Origin: Hyunsoonleella pacifica
GTDB taxonomy: Bacteria > Bacteroidota > Bacteroidia > Flavobacteriales > Flavobacteriaceae
Assembly (NCBI RefSeq): GCF_004310335.1
Contig: NZ_SIRS01000001.1
Span: forward strand, 372,001-436,000
DNA: 64,000 nt
Direction: 5' to 3'
The translations under genes were made by a program, and so were the position numbers. The notes beneath the pieces are model-generated. The model did not search any database, was not told where the DNA came from, and worked only from the letters and a program-made list of their open reading frames with translations. Positions 54,193 through 63,412 of this stretch are shown here, piece after piece; position 1 is the first letter of the stretch, and each line of letters begins with the position of its first letter.

Positions 54193-57100
54193 TGAAAAAT
54201 ACAAGCTTTATCCTTTTATTATTTCTGTGTTTCTGTTTTGTAAGTTGCACCGAAAATACTCCTAAAACTTCAACTTTAGAAAAAGGGTTTTACAATCCAC
54301 CAAAAGAAGCCAAAGCCAGAACATGGTGGCATTGGATTAGTGGAAATGTTTCTAAATCTGGAATTACCAAAGATTTAGAAGCCATGAAGCAAGTAGGCAT
54401 ACAAGAAGTGCAACTATTTAATGTACATCTCGGTTTTCCACAAGGACCTATTAAATATTTAAGTGAAGAATGGCTAGATTTATTTGAGTATTCTGCAAAA
54501 GAAGCCCAACGTTTAGATTTAGAAATGGCATTTCATAACAGCGCAGGTTGGTCGTCTTCTGGAGGCCCATGGGTTACCGAAGAAAATGCAATGCAAACGG
54601 TGGTGTCTAGTGAAATAGTAATTACAGGAAATCAAATATTTAAAAATAAGCTACCAAAACCGAAAATCAAATTTAATTACTATAAAGACATTGCAGTATT
54701 AGCTTTTCCAAAGCCTAAACAAAAGCTAAAAATTGATGGTTTGGACTATAAAATGCTTTCTGAGCGCATTCGAAATCATCTGTTACCAGATACAAAAACA
54801 ATTGCAAAAGAGGCTATTATCCAAAAAGAAGCCATTATCAATATAACTTCAAAGTTATCTGAAGATGGGGTTTTACATTGGGAAGTGCCTCAAGGCGATT
54901 GGGTTATTTTACGATTAGGGCATACACCAATTGGCACAACCAACAGGCCAGCACCACCAGAAGCGAAAGGTTTAGAGGTAGATAAAATGAGTAAAACAGC
55001 AGTAGGCGCCTATTGGAAAGCTGGCGTAAAACCGATTATTGACAAACTTGGCGATTTAGTAGGAACAACAGTTAATAATTGCCTAATTGATAGTTACGAA
55101 GTAGAAACTACCAATTGGACTGCTGGTTTTGATGCTCAGTTTGAAAGTTTAAGAGGCTATGATTTAACTTCATATTTACCAACTTTAGCAGGATATTATG
55201 TAGAAAGTGGAGAAGTTTCAGAACGATTTCTTTGGGATTTTAGAAGAACTATTGGCGACTTAATTGCAGAAAACTATTATGGACATTTTGGAGAATTATG
55301 CCATAAAAACAAGTTGAAATTTTCTGTTGAACCGTATTGGGGGCCTTTTGATAATATGCAAGTTGGTGCTCAAGGCGATATTGTGATGTGCGAATTTTGG
55401 AGTGGCGGTTATCCGTTTTTTGATTCGCCAAAATTTGTATCTTCCATAGCGCATTTAAATGGTAGTGCCATTGTAGGTGCAGAGTCATTTACAGGCATTG
55501 GTGGTTGGGACAAGCACCCAGCAAACCTAAAATCTATTGGAGACCGTGCTTGGGCAGAAGGGATTACACGATTTATTTTTCATACCTATGTGCATCAACC
55601 TTGGGATGTAGCACCTGGTTTGGCCTTAAGTTATCACGGTTTCGATTTTAATCGTTTAAACACTTGGTGGAAACAAAGTAAGGGTTATATGGATTATGTA
55701 GCACGTTCTCAGTATTTGTTACAACAAGGTAAAAATGTGGCTGATGTTTTAGTGTTTACAGGAGAATCATCGCCAAATACTGGCTTTATTAAACCAGAAG
55801 TTAAAGCCATGGGTTTTGATTATGATTTGATTGGAGCGAATAAATTAAAAGGCCTAACCGTTAAAAACGGAACGATTTATTCGGCTGTTGGTAATACGTA
55901 TAACCTCTTGGTATTACCAGAATCAGATTTTATCAAACCAGAAACACTTCAAAAAGTAAAAGAATTGGTCAATGGTGGCGCAAAGGTAATTGGAAAAAAA
56001 CCATTGCAATCGCCAAGTTTAAGCAATTATCCAAATTGTGATGAAGAAGTTACAACTTATGTTGATGAATTATGGTCAAAAGGGTTGGTAAAAGAATTGT
56101 CAATTGAAGAAGCCTTAAATGATAAAACACCAGATTTTAAGATTGAAAGTAGTGATAACACAGATTTGAGTTTTATTCATAGAAAGACAGCTGGCGCAGA
56201 TATCTATTTTATAGCGAATGCCAGAAAAGAAGCCAGAGAAATTATAGCACGTTTTCGAGTTGCAGGAAAGCAACCAGAAATCTGGAACTCAGAAAAAGGC
56301 ACAATAAAAGATGTTGCAGTTTTTAAAGAAAATGAAGATGGAACAACAACAGTTCCTTTATCCTTAGACATGGAAGAATCGGTTTTTATTGTCTTTAAAA
56401 AGCCTGTGAATCCAAATCATTTATTAGAAGTTTCAAAAGAGCTAGAACTTTCTCAAATAGAACCACTTTCTAATTTAGAAATTGTAAAAGCAGAATATGG
56501 TACTTTTTTACAAGAAGGTTTGGTAGATATTACAGATGAAGTAAATGATGCTATCAAAAACGGAACTTTAGATTTTAAAATGAATAGGGCTTTTTGTAAT
56601 TGTGACCCTGCAATGGGCTACAAAAAGGAGTTTCGAATGGAGTACCAAATTGGCGATACCAAAAAGCAGATTTATGCAGAAGAACGAGAACATATTACAA
56701 TTGATGCTGGTAATAAACCCCTTAAGATCTTAAAAGCTGTTTTTGGGAAATTTAAAGGGGAAACCCAAGGCATCCCAGAAGCTTATAAAACCTATGATGT
56801 TACCAATAAAATAAAAGCTTTAGTAAATTCAGGGATTTATGATATTATGGTATCTAACAAATTAATTGATAATAAAATTCCAGAAGGAAATAAACCCGTT
56901 TTAAAAATTGCGTATAAAACGGATGGAGAAGAACGTACGATGTTTATTCCGAAAGAACAACTTTTAAAATTGTCTAAAGACACATCAAAACCTGCATTAG
57001 AATTTAAAAATGATGCAATAAACTGGACAACGCCTTATGAAGGAAAGATAAATTACAAGGTAGCATCAGGAGAAACAAAAACGGCAGCAATCAAATCCGT

Positions 57101-57671
57101 TTTAAAACCTATGGAGTTATCAGGTGCTTGGGAAGTTTCTTTTCCTATGAATTCAGGAACTTCAAAAAAAGAAACGTTTCCTAATTTGATATCTTGGACA
57201 GATACTAAAGATGAAGCTATTCAACATTTTTCTGGAACAGCATCTTATAAGAAAGATTTTGTAGTGTCTGATGAAATGCTCCAATCGAATAAAAAGATAG
57301 CATTAGACTTAGGAAGTGTATCTGTTATTGCTGAAGTGATTGTTAACGGTAAAAATGCAGGTGTATTATGGAAAGCACCTTTTAGAATAAATATTGACGA
57401 ATTTGTAAAAGAAGGCAAGAATACCTTAGAAGTTAAAGTAACCAATTTATGGACTAATCGATTGATTGGAGATGAAAAATTGGAATTAGATTATCCAAGA
57501 AAAGGCAAACGTGCAAAACCACTTCCAGGCTGGTTAATAAACGAAACAGAACGTGCATCAAAAATAACAACATTTGTCAGTTGGAATCATTACAATAAAA
57601 ATGATGATTTATTAACTTCTGGATTGTTAGGTCCTGTAAAATTGATATTTTTTGAAACTGTAAAGCTCTAG
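54192..57671 (+). CDS. GH106-type alpha-L-rhamnosidase lipoprotein with duplicated insertion domain
   Basis: A 1159-residue lipoprotein (signal ending CFVSC). It shares the GH106 blocks of its neighbour: FYNPPKEAKARTWWHWISGN, FHNSAGWSSSGGPWVTEENA, CLIDSYEVETTNWT and GAESFTGIGGWDKHPA. Unlike its neighbour it carries two tandem ~80-residue repeats at ~760-925 (VKAEYGTFLQEGLVDITDEV and LKAVFGKFKGETQGIPEAYK), which resemble DUF3395-like modules and sit between the catalytic region and the C-terminal galactose-binding-like domain (VIAEVIVNGKNAGVLWKAP). The two GH106 genes are tandem paralogues with different accessory modules, so they probably remove rhamnose from different structures. Confidence 0.88.
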   Translation: MKNTSFILLLFLCFCFVSCTENTPKTSTLEKGFYNPPKEAKARTWWHWISGNVSKSGITKDLEAMKQVGIQEVQLFNVHLGFPQGPIKYLSEEWLDLFEYSAKEAQRLDLEMAFHNSAGWSSSGGPWVTEENAMQTVVSSEIVITGNQIFKNKLPKPKIKFNYYKDIAVLAFPKPKQKLKIDGLDYKMLSERIRNHLLPDTKTIAKEAIIQKEAIINITSKLSEDGVLHWEVPQGDWVILRLGHTPIGTTNRPAPPEAKGLEVDKMSKTAVGAYWKAGVKPIIDKLGDLVGTTVNNCLIDSYEVETTNWTAGFDAQFESLRGYDLTSYLPTLAGYYVESGEVSERFLWDFRRTIGDLIAENYYGHFGELCHKNKLKFSVEPYWGPFDNMQVGAQGDIVMCEFWSGGYPFFDSPKFVSSIAHLNGSAIVGAESFTGIGGWDKHPANLKSIGDRAWAEGITRFIFHTYVHQPWDVAPGLALSYHGFDFNRLNTWWKQSKGYMDYVARSQYLLQQGKNVADVLVFTGESSPNTGFIKPEVKAMGFDYDLIGANKLKGLTVKNGTIYSAVGNTYNLLVLPESDFIKPETLQKVKELVNGGAKVIGKKPLQSPSLSNYPNCDEEVTTYVDELWSKGLVKELSIEEALNDKTPDFKIESSDNTDLSFIHRKTAGADIYFIANARKEAREIIARFRVAGKQPEIWNSEKGTIKDVAVFKENEDGTTTVPLSLDMEESVFIVFKKPVNPNHLLEVSKELELSQIEPLSNLEIVKAEYGTFLQEGLVDITDEVNDAIKNGTLDFKMNRAFCNCDPAMGYKKEFRMEYQIGDTKKQIYAEEREHITIDAGNKPLKILKAVFGKFKGETQGIPEAYKTYDVTNKIKALVNSGIYDIMVSNKLIDNKIPEGNKPVLKIAYKTDGEERTMFIPKEQLLKLSKDTSKPALEFKNDAINWTTPYEGKINYKVASGETKTAAIKSVLKPMELSGAWEVSFPMNSGTSKKETFPNLISWTDTKDEAIQHFSGTASYKKDFVVSDEMLQSNKKIALDLGSVSVIAEVIVNGKNAGVLWKAPFRINIDEFVKEGKNTLEVKVTNLWTNRLIGDEKLELDYPRKGKRAKPLPGWLINETERASKITTFVSWNHYNKNDDLLTSGLLGPVKLIFFETVKL

Positions 57672-57678
57672 AGAACTA

Positions 57679-59100
57679 ATGACTAAATATATTTATATAA
57701 ACCTTTTTATATGTTTTTGTTTGCTGGGTTGTACAACTAAACCTAAAGCTAAACAAACAGGCGAAAAAGACAGTGAAATGGTAGATTACTTTGCCGATAA
57801 TGGTTTTGGTAATGCAGTGGCTATTGTTCAACATCCTTCTGGAGTTTATCATAAAGGTGTTACTTATATTGCTTATCAAGGTGCTTTAGAAGATCCTTAT
57901 GTGGCTTCTTATAACCATACTACTAAAGAATGGAAAGGCCCTTTTAAAGCGGGTATTAGTGAAATGGGGAAAGACCCTAATAGAAAGAAAAAAATAGACA
58001 ATCACGGTAAGCCAGCACTACTTATTGATGATGAAGGATATATTCATATTGCGTTTGGAGGTCATGGAGGAACACCAGATGATGGTAATAACCCATTAGG
58101 AAATCATCATTATGGAAAAAATTTACATGCAGTTTCTAAAAAACCATTAGACATTTCTGAGTGGGAAACATTAGATAACATTTCATTATTTGGAACCTAT
58201 AGTCAGTTTATAAAAATGGATAATGGAGACATGTATTTGTTTTATCGCCACGGTGCACATAGAAGCAATTGGGTGTATCAAAAATCAACCGATAATGGAA
58301 AAACATTTGAAGAGCCAGTTTCCTTTTTAAAGCATAAAAGAAGAACAGAAATAGAAGCTGAAGATTCATGGTATCCATGGCTTTCTAAAGGTAATGGAGA
58401 CGATATTATTGTAGCATTTGATTACCATGTTTGTAGAGATAGAAATAATCAGCAAGATGTAAGAGGTCATATTCCAGAACGGCATAATTTGTATTATATG
58501 GTTTTTGATACAAAAACAGCTGTCTGGAAAAATGTTAAAAATGAACATTTAGCAATGCCCTTAACTAAAGAAATGGCAGATGAAAAAACTCTGGTAAGTA
58601 TCATTGCAGAAGATTGGACATTTCAAGGAGTAACAGATGTAGACCCAAATGGAAATCCACATGTTGGTATCATGGTTGGGAAGGATGTAGGCGCAAAAAG
58701 GAGTGCTCCTAAGCACTTGCAACATTTTAGATGGGACGGAAAAGAATGGTTAAAAAACGAGAATTGGAATTTACCTAAAGGAGATGCAGATATTGAGGTG
58801 CATTCTGCTACTGAAGTAAGTTTGTATTTAGAAAGTCAATCCCAAAAAGATATTGGAGAAATTAGTAGATGGGATAGCTTTGATGGAGGAAAAACATTTA
58901 AAAAAAACACCATTTTTTTAAGTCGAAAACATTCTGGTTTTATTATATCTGCGCTTATCGATAATCCACATCCAGATGCTAGAATTATTGTAGCACAAAA
59001 AGAGGAAGGTTCAGATTTCAGAAAAATGTATTTGTTAGGAGATAATGGTCCAATACAACGTTCAAAAAAAGAAACAAAAATTTTAAAAAATAATAAATAA
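57679..59100 (+). CDS. PL25-type ulvan lyase lipoprotein
   Basis: A 473-residue lipoprotein (signal ending FCLLGC) forming one BNR-type seven-bladed propeller. His109 (DNHGKP), His129 (GGHGG), Tyr174 (GTYSQF), Arg190 (FYRHG) and Tyr232 (SWYPW) align with the PL25 catalytic residues I recall for PLSV_3936 (His123, His143, Tyr188, Arg204, Tyr246) with a constant offset of 14, which is strong support. PL25 cleaves ulvan by beta-elimination, with His/Tyr as base/acid and Arg neutralising the uronate. No T9SS tail is present, so it is probably periplasmic or membrane-bound and acts after the secreted PL24-type enzyme. It is 7 bp after GH106. Confidence 0.88.
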   Translation: MTKYIYINLFICFCLLGCTTKPKAKQTGEKDSEMVDYFADNGFGNAVAIVQHPSGVYHKGVTYIAYQGALEDPYVASYNHTTKEWKGPFKAGISEMGKDPNRKKKIDNHGKPALLIDDEGYIHIAFGGHGGTPDDGNNPLGNHHYGKNLHAVSKKPLDISEWETLDNISLFGTYSQFIKMDNGDMYLFYRHGAHRSNWVYQKSTDNGKTFEEPVSFLKHKRRTEIEAEDSWYPWLSKGNGDDIIVAFDYHVCRDRNNQQDVRGHIPERHNLYYMVFDTKTAVWKNVKNEHLAMPLTKEMADEKTLVSIIAEDWTFQGVTDVDPNGNPHVGIMVGKDVGAKRSAPKHLQHFRWDGKEWLKNENWNLPKGDADIEVHSATEVSLYLESQSQKDIGEISRWDSFDGGKTFKKNTIFLSRKHSGFIISALIDNPHPDARIIVAQKEEGSDFRKMYLLGDNGPIQRSKKETKILKNNK

Positions 59101-59121
59101 CAGAACAAATAAGTAACAACT

Positions 59122-60450
59122 ATGAACAAATTGAACAAACTAGGTTATATTGTATTATTAGTGATATGTTTTTCCTGTGGAAATAAAACCAAAACGTCAG
59201 AAGCAAAAGACCATGAGTCTGAAGCGGCAAATCAAACTCCGAACATAGTATTCATTCTTTCTGATGACCAGTCTTGGACGGATTATAGCTTCATGGGCGA
59301 TGAAAATATTGAAACCCCACGTATAGATCAATTTGCTTCAGAAAGTTTAGCCTTTACACAATCTTATGTGCCAACACCATTATGTTCGCCTTCTCTAGCA
59401 ACAATCATTACAGGCTTGTACCCTAAAGACCACGGAATTTTAGGAAATGATAAGGTCTATAATCGTGGTAATATCCGCGGAAAAGAAAGAGCAGAAGCCT
59501 ATAAGCCTGTTATTTCGGCATTCGAAAAGCAAACCACACTTCCAGATATGCTAAAGGAAAAAGGGTATTTGTCTTTTCAAACTGGAAAATGGTGGCATGG
59601 TAACCATAAAATTGGTGGCTTTGATTATGGTATGACACATGGAGATCCAACGCGCGGTGGGAGACATGGAGATTATGGATTGGAAATAGGAAGAAAAGGA
59701 TTAGATACGATTAATAGCTATGTAGATTTAGCATTAAAAGAAAAAAAGCCTTTCTTTTTATGGTATGCACCTTTTTTGCCTCACAGACCTCATAATCCTC
59801 CACAACGTTTATTCGAAAAGTATAAAAAGAAAACAGATTCAGAGCATTTAGCAAAGTATTGGGCAATGTGTGAGTGGTTTGATGAAACTTGTGGACAATT
59901 ATTCGATTTAATTGAAGATAAAGGTTTAACTGAAAACACATTATTCGTTTATGTATGTGATAATGGTTGGGCGCAAAACCCCGAGAAAAGTGGATACTTA
60001 AAGCATTCTAAACGCGCACCTTACGATATGGGTATTCGTACACCTATAATGTATAAATGGGCAGGGAAAATAACACCAAAAATGGATAAAAGTACAATAA
60101 CAAGTAGTATTGATATGTTACCAACAGTTCTTGATGTTTTAGGAATTGAAAAACCTGCAAATTTACCTGGACTTAGTGTATTAGATGAAGAAGCACTAGA
60201 TAAACGTAAAGGTGTTTTTGGAGAAGTATATGCTCACGATTTTGATACCATAGAAAATAGCATGTACTACAATATGGCTATTTTTCCTCCATATAAGATT
60301 ATTGTTCCAGACCCTGAAAGAAAGAAAAATGAAGTAATACAGCTGTTTAATATCAATGAAGATCCGTTTGAAAAGAATAATATTGCTGCAGAAAACCCAG
60401 AAATTGTAAAAGATTTGCAAGAAAAAATAGCAGCATTCAGAGCTAAATAG
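59122..60450 (+). CDS. S1-family sulfatase lipoprotein with atypical CSPSL motif
   Basis: A 442-residue lipoprotein (signal ending CFSC). The fold is clear: FILSDDQSWTDYSFMGDENI, TGKWWHGNHKIGGFDYG, FLPHRPHNPPQRLF and YVCDNGWAQNPEKSGYLKHS, resembling heparan-N-sulfatase-like S1_8 members. The maturation motif is Cys88-Ser-Pro-Ser-Leu92-Ala: the arginine of CxPSR is leucine (codon CTA at 59395-59397). That arginine contributes to the FGly site, so activity or maturation may differ. All other metal and substrate elements look intact, and the ORF is full-length, so this is not simple decay. It follows the PL25-type lyase by 21 bp. Confidence 0.85.
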   Translation: MNKLNKLGYIVLLVICFSCGNKTKTSEAKDHESEAANQTPNIVFILSDDQSWTDYSFMGDENIETPRIDQFASESLAFTQSYVPTPLCSPSLATIITGLYPKDHGILGNDKVYNRGNIRGKERAEAYKPVISAFEKQTTLPDMLKEKGYLSFQTGKWWHGNHKIGGFDYGMTHGDPTRGGRHGDYGLEIGRKGLDTINSYVDLALKEKKPFFLWYAPFLPHRPHNPPQRLFEKYKKKTDSEHLAKYWAMCEWFDETCGQLFDLIEDKGLTENTLFVYVCDNGWAQNPEKSGYLKHSKRAPYDMGIRTPIMYKWAGKITPKMDKSTITSSIDMLPTVLDVLGIEKPANLPGLSVLDEEALDKRKGVFGEVYAHDFDTIENSMYYNMAIFPPYKIIVPDPERKKNEVIQLFNINEDPFEKNNIAAENPEIVKDLQEKIAAFRAK

Positions 60451-60459
60451 TATAAAATT

Positions 60460-61947
60460 ATGAAGAGAAGTTTCGTATTACTAGTATTGTTGATCGTTTT
60501 ATTTTCGTGTAAACAAGAGAAAACCAATCAAAATACAGATTCAACGTCTAAACCCAACGTATTATTTATTGCAGTAGATGATTTAAACAATATGATTGGC
60601 CCCATAGATAACTTTTCAAATGTGCAAACTCCAAATTTTGATAGGTTGGCTAAAATGGGAGTAACATTTACAAATGCTCACGTTCAAGCGCCACTTTGTG
60701 GGCCATCTAGAGCATCTATTATGACTGGGTTGCGTCCATCAACTACTGGTATTTACGGCATGGCACCTGATAATAAAGTACGTCGAGATGGTAATCCAGC
60801 AACAAAAAATATTACGTTTCTTCCAGAATATTTTAAGAATAATGGCTATTACACTATGGGTATAGGGAAGTTGTTTCATATTCATGCACCAGATAGCGTA
60901 TTTAATGAATCTGGTGGTCGTGTAAAAGGATTTGGGCCATTACCTAAAAAGCGTTTTGTATGGGATGGTAGGGGTAAAGGTATTAAAGGAATTCATGGTA
61001 AAACAAGTACGGATTGGGGGGCTTTTCCAGAGAATGATAGCTTAATGCCAGATTATGCTTCTGCAAATTGGGCTATAGAACGCTTGCAAAGAGATTATAA
61101 TCAACCATTCTTTTTAGGAGTTGGATTTTTACGTGTGCACGTGCCATTATATGTACCACAAAAATGGTTCGATTTATACCCTTTAGAAGATATTCAAACA
61201 CCGCCATATAAATCCGATGATTTGACAGATATTCCTAATGTTGGTTTACAGATCAACGATTTACCAATGATGCCAACTACACAGTGGGCTCAAAAAACAG
61301 ACAATTGGAAAAAAATAGTACAAGCCTATTTAGCTTGTGTTAGTTTTGTAGATCATCAATTAGGTCGTGTTTTAGATGCTTTAGAAAGTAGTCAATATGC
61401 TAACAATACCGTAATTGTATTATGGTCTGACCACGGTTATCGTTTAGGAGAAAAAGAAACGTTTGCAAAACACGGTCTTTGGGAAACCGCAACAAAAGCA
61501 CCATTAATGTTTGCAGCACCAAACTTACCAAAAGGGAAAAAAATTGATGCGCCAGTAGAGTTCCTTTCTATTTATCCTACATTATTAGAATTAAGTGGAC
61601 TTTCTGCTTACAGTAGAAATGAAGGTAAAAGTTTAGTTTCAATAATGACTAACAATGAAGGTGTTGATGAGTCTTATGCTTTAACAACGTATGGAATGAA
61701 CAATCACGCAGTTAGAACAGATCAATACAGATACATTCAGTATGAAGACGGAAGCCAAGAGTTGTACGACCATAGCAAAGACCCAAATGAATGGACAAAC
61801 ATTGCTAGTAATGCTGAAAACAAAGCGCAAATAGAAAAAATGAAAGCGCTTTTACCTAAAGAAAATTCAAAATGGGATGCAGAGTCTAAATATACATTTC
61901 AGCCTTATTTTGTAGAGCAAAAAGCAAGAACTAGTGTTAATAAATAA
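60460..61947 (+). CDS. S1-family sulfatase lipoprotein, iduronate-2-sulfatase-like
   Basis: A 495-residue lipoprotein (signal ending VLFSC). FGly motif CGPSRASIMTG with Cys80. FIAVDDLNNMIGPIDNF, GIGKLFHIHAPDS, VGFLRVHVPLYVPQKWFDLY and WSDHGYRLGEKETFAKHGLW match the iduronate-2-sulfatase-like S1_7 group. The FLRVHVP block replaces the TKPHLPF seen in the other S1_7-like member at 39416, suggesting a different sulfate position or sugar. It starts 9 bp after the preceding sulfatase. Confidence 0.9.
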   Translation: MKRSFVLLVLLIVLFSCKQEKTNQNTDSTSKPNVLFIAVDDLNNMIGPIDNFSNVQTPNFDRLAKMGVTFTNAHVQAPLCGPSRASIMTGLRPSTTGIYGMAPDNKVRRDGNPATKNITFLPEYFKNNGYYTMGIGKLFHIHAPDSVFNESGGRVKGFGPLPKKRFVWDGRGKGIKGIHGKTSTDWGAFPENDSLMPDYASANWAIERLQRDYNQPFFLGVGFLRVHVPLYVPQKWFDLYPLEDIQTPPYKSDDLTDIPNVGLQINDLPMMPTTQWAQKTDNWKKIVQAYLACVSFVDHQLGRVLDALESSQYANNTVIVLWSDHGYRLGEKETFAKHGLWETATKAPLMFAAPNLPKGKKIDAPVEFLSIYPTLLELSGLSAYSRNEGKSLVSIMTNNEGVDESYALTTYGMNNHAVRTDQYRYIQYEDGSQELYDHSKDPNEWTNIASNAENKAQIEKMKALLPKENSKWDAESKYTFQPYFVEQKARTSVNK

Positions 61948-61991
61948 GAGCGAATAGCTAAACAACCAAATTTGAAATAGCAATCAAAAAA

Positions 61992-63410
61992 ATGAAAATT
62001 AAATTACAATATCTGCCGATTCTTTTATTAATACTTACCAGTTTTTCATTTGATCAAATAAAAGATAAAGATTCTCGCAAGAAACAGCCTCTAAAGAATA
62101 TACTATTTATTGCTGTTGATGATTTGCGACCTGAACTAAATTTTTACGGAGCGAATCATATTAAATCTCCAAATTTAGATAAACTTGCTGGCGAAAGTTT
62201 AGTGTTTAATCGTGCTTATTGTAATGTACCTGTTTGTGGTGCTTCAAGAGCAAGTTTAATGACTGGAGCTAGACCTACTAGAAAAAGATTTGTTAATGCG
62301 CATACAAAAAAAGATGTCGATTTTCCAGAAGCAACATCCTTACCAATGTTATTAAAACAAAATGGTTATGCTACAATTTCTAATGGTAAAATCTATCATT
62401 ATAATAAAGATGATAAAAAAGCATGGGACGAAATGTGGCAAGCAGATCGCTTGTGGAGCTATGCTTTATCAGAAAGCCAAGAAATAAGAAAAAACACAAA
62501 AAGAGGATTACCAATAGAAATGGCAGAGGTACATGATTCTGTTTATAGAGATGGTAAATTGGCGTTAAAGGTTATTAAAGATTTGCAAAAATTAAAGCAA
62601 AGTAAACAGCCCTTTTTTTTAACAATGGGTTTAATGAAACCTCATTTGCCTTTTACAGCTCCTAAAAAATATTGGGATTTATATGACAGAGAGAAAATAG
62701 AATTACCTAAAAGTTATATTCAACCAGAAAGTACACCTAAGAAAGCATTTCACAAATATGGTGAATTAAGAAACTATGAGAATATTCCTAAAAGTGGACA
62801 TTTGTCAGATGATTTAGCAAAAGAATTAATTCATGGTTATTATGCTTGTGTAAGCTATATAGATGCACAAATAGGGTTGGTTTTAGATGAATTAAAACGA
62901 TTAGGTTTAGAAGACGATACCATCGTAATTTTATGGGGAGATCATGGTTGGAATTTAGGAGATCACAAATTGTGGTGCAAGCATGTTACCTTTGAAACTG
63001 CGCTAAGAACACCTCTAATCATAAAAGTTCCTGGTAAAACAAGTGGGCAAAAAACAAATGCAATTACAGAATATATAGATATTTATCCCAGTTTAGCAGA
63101 ACTTTTGGAATTAGAAACTCCAAATACTGTTGATGGTAAAAGTTTTGTGCCAATTATAAACGGTAATAAATCAGATAAAGACTGGGCAGTATCAAAATTT
63201 AAAGATGCTGTTACTTTAATAAAAGGCGATTTATTTTACACAGAATGGATTAAAGATGATGGGATAGCCTATGCACGTATGTTATTCGACCATAAAACTG
63301 ATCCTTTAGAGCTAAATAATTTGGCCGAAAAACCAGAATATCAACAAAAAATAAAGGTTTTGGCGAAAGAATTAAGGGAGAAATGGGGAAAAGATTTCTT
63401 AAGTAACTAA
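61992..63410 (+). CDS. S1-family sulfatase, iduronate-2-sulfatase-like, CGASR motif
   Basis: A 472-residue protein with a signal peptide ([13 protein letters not shown]) and no lipobox. FGly motif Cys82-Gly-Ala-Ser-Arg: Ala replaces Pro, which some sulfatases accept (CxAxR). [49 protein letters not shown] and [20 protein letters not shown] place it in the iduronate-2-sulfatase-like group, close to the sulfatase at 39416. The gap to the previous gene is 44 bp with no terminator, so co-transcription is likely. Confidence 0.88.
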   Translation: MKIKLQYLPILLLILTSFSFDQIKDKDSRKKQPLKNILFIAVDDLRPELNFYGANHIKSPNLDKLAGESLVFNRAYCNVPVCGASRASLMTGARPTRKRFVNAHTKKDVDFPEATSLPMLLKQNGYATISNGKIYHYNKDDKKAWDEMWQADRLWSYALSESQEIRKNTKRGLPIEMAEVHDSVYRDGKLALKVIKDLQKLKQSKQPFFLTMGLMKPHLPFTAPKKYWDLYDREKIELPKSYIQPESTPKKAFHKYGELRNYENIPKSGHLSDDLAKELIHGYYACVSYIDAQIGLVLDELKRLGLEDDTIVILWGDHGWNLGDHKLWCKHVTFETALRTPLIIKVPGKTSGQKTNAITEYIDIYPSLAELLELETPNTVDGKSFVPIINGNKSDKDWAVSKFKDAVTLIKGDLFYTEWIKDDGIAYARMLFDHKTDPLELNNLAEKPEYQQKIKVLAKELREKWGKDFLSN

Positions 63411-63412
63411 TA

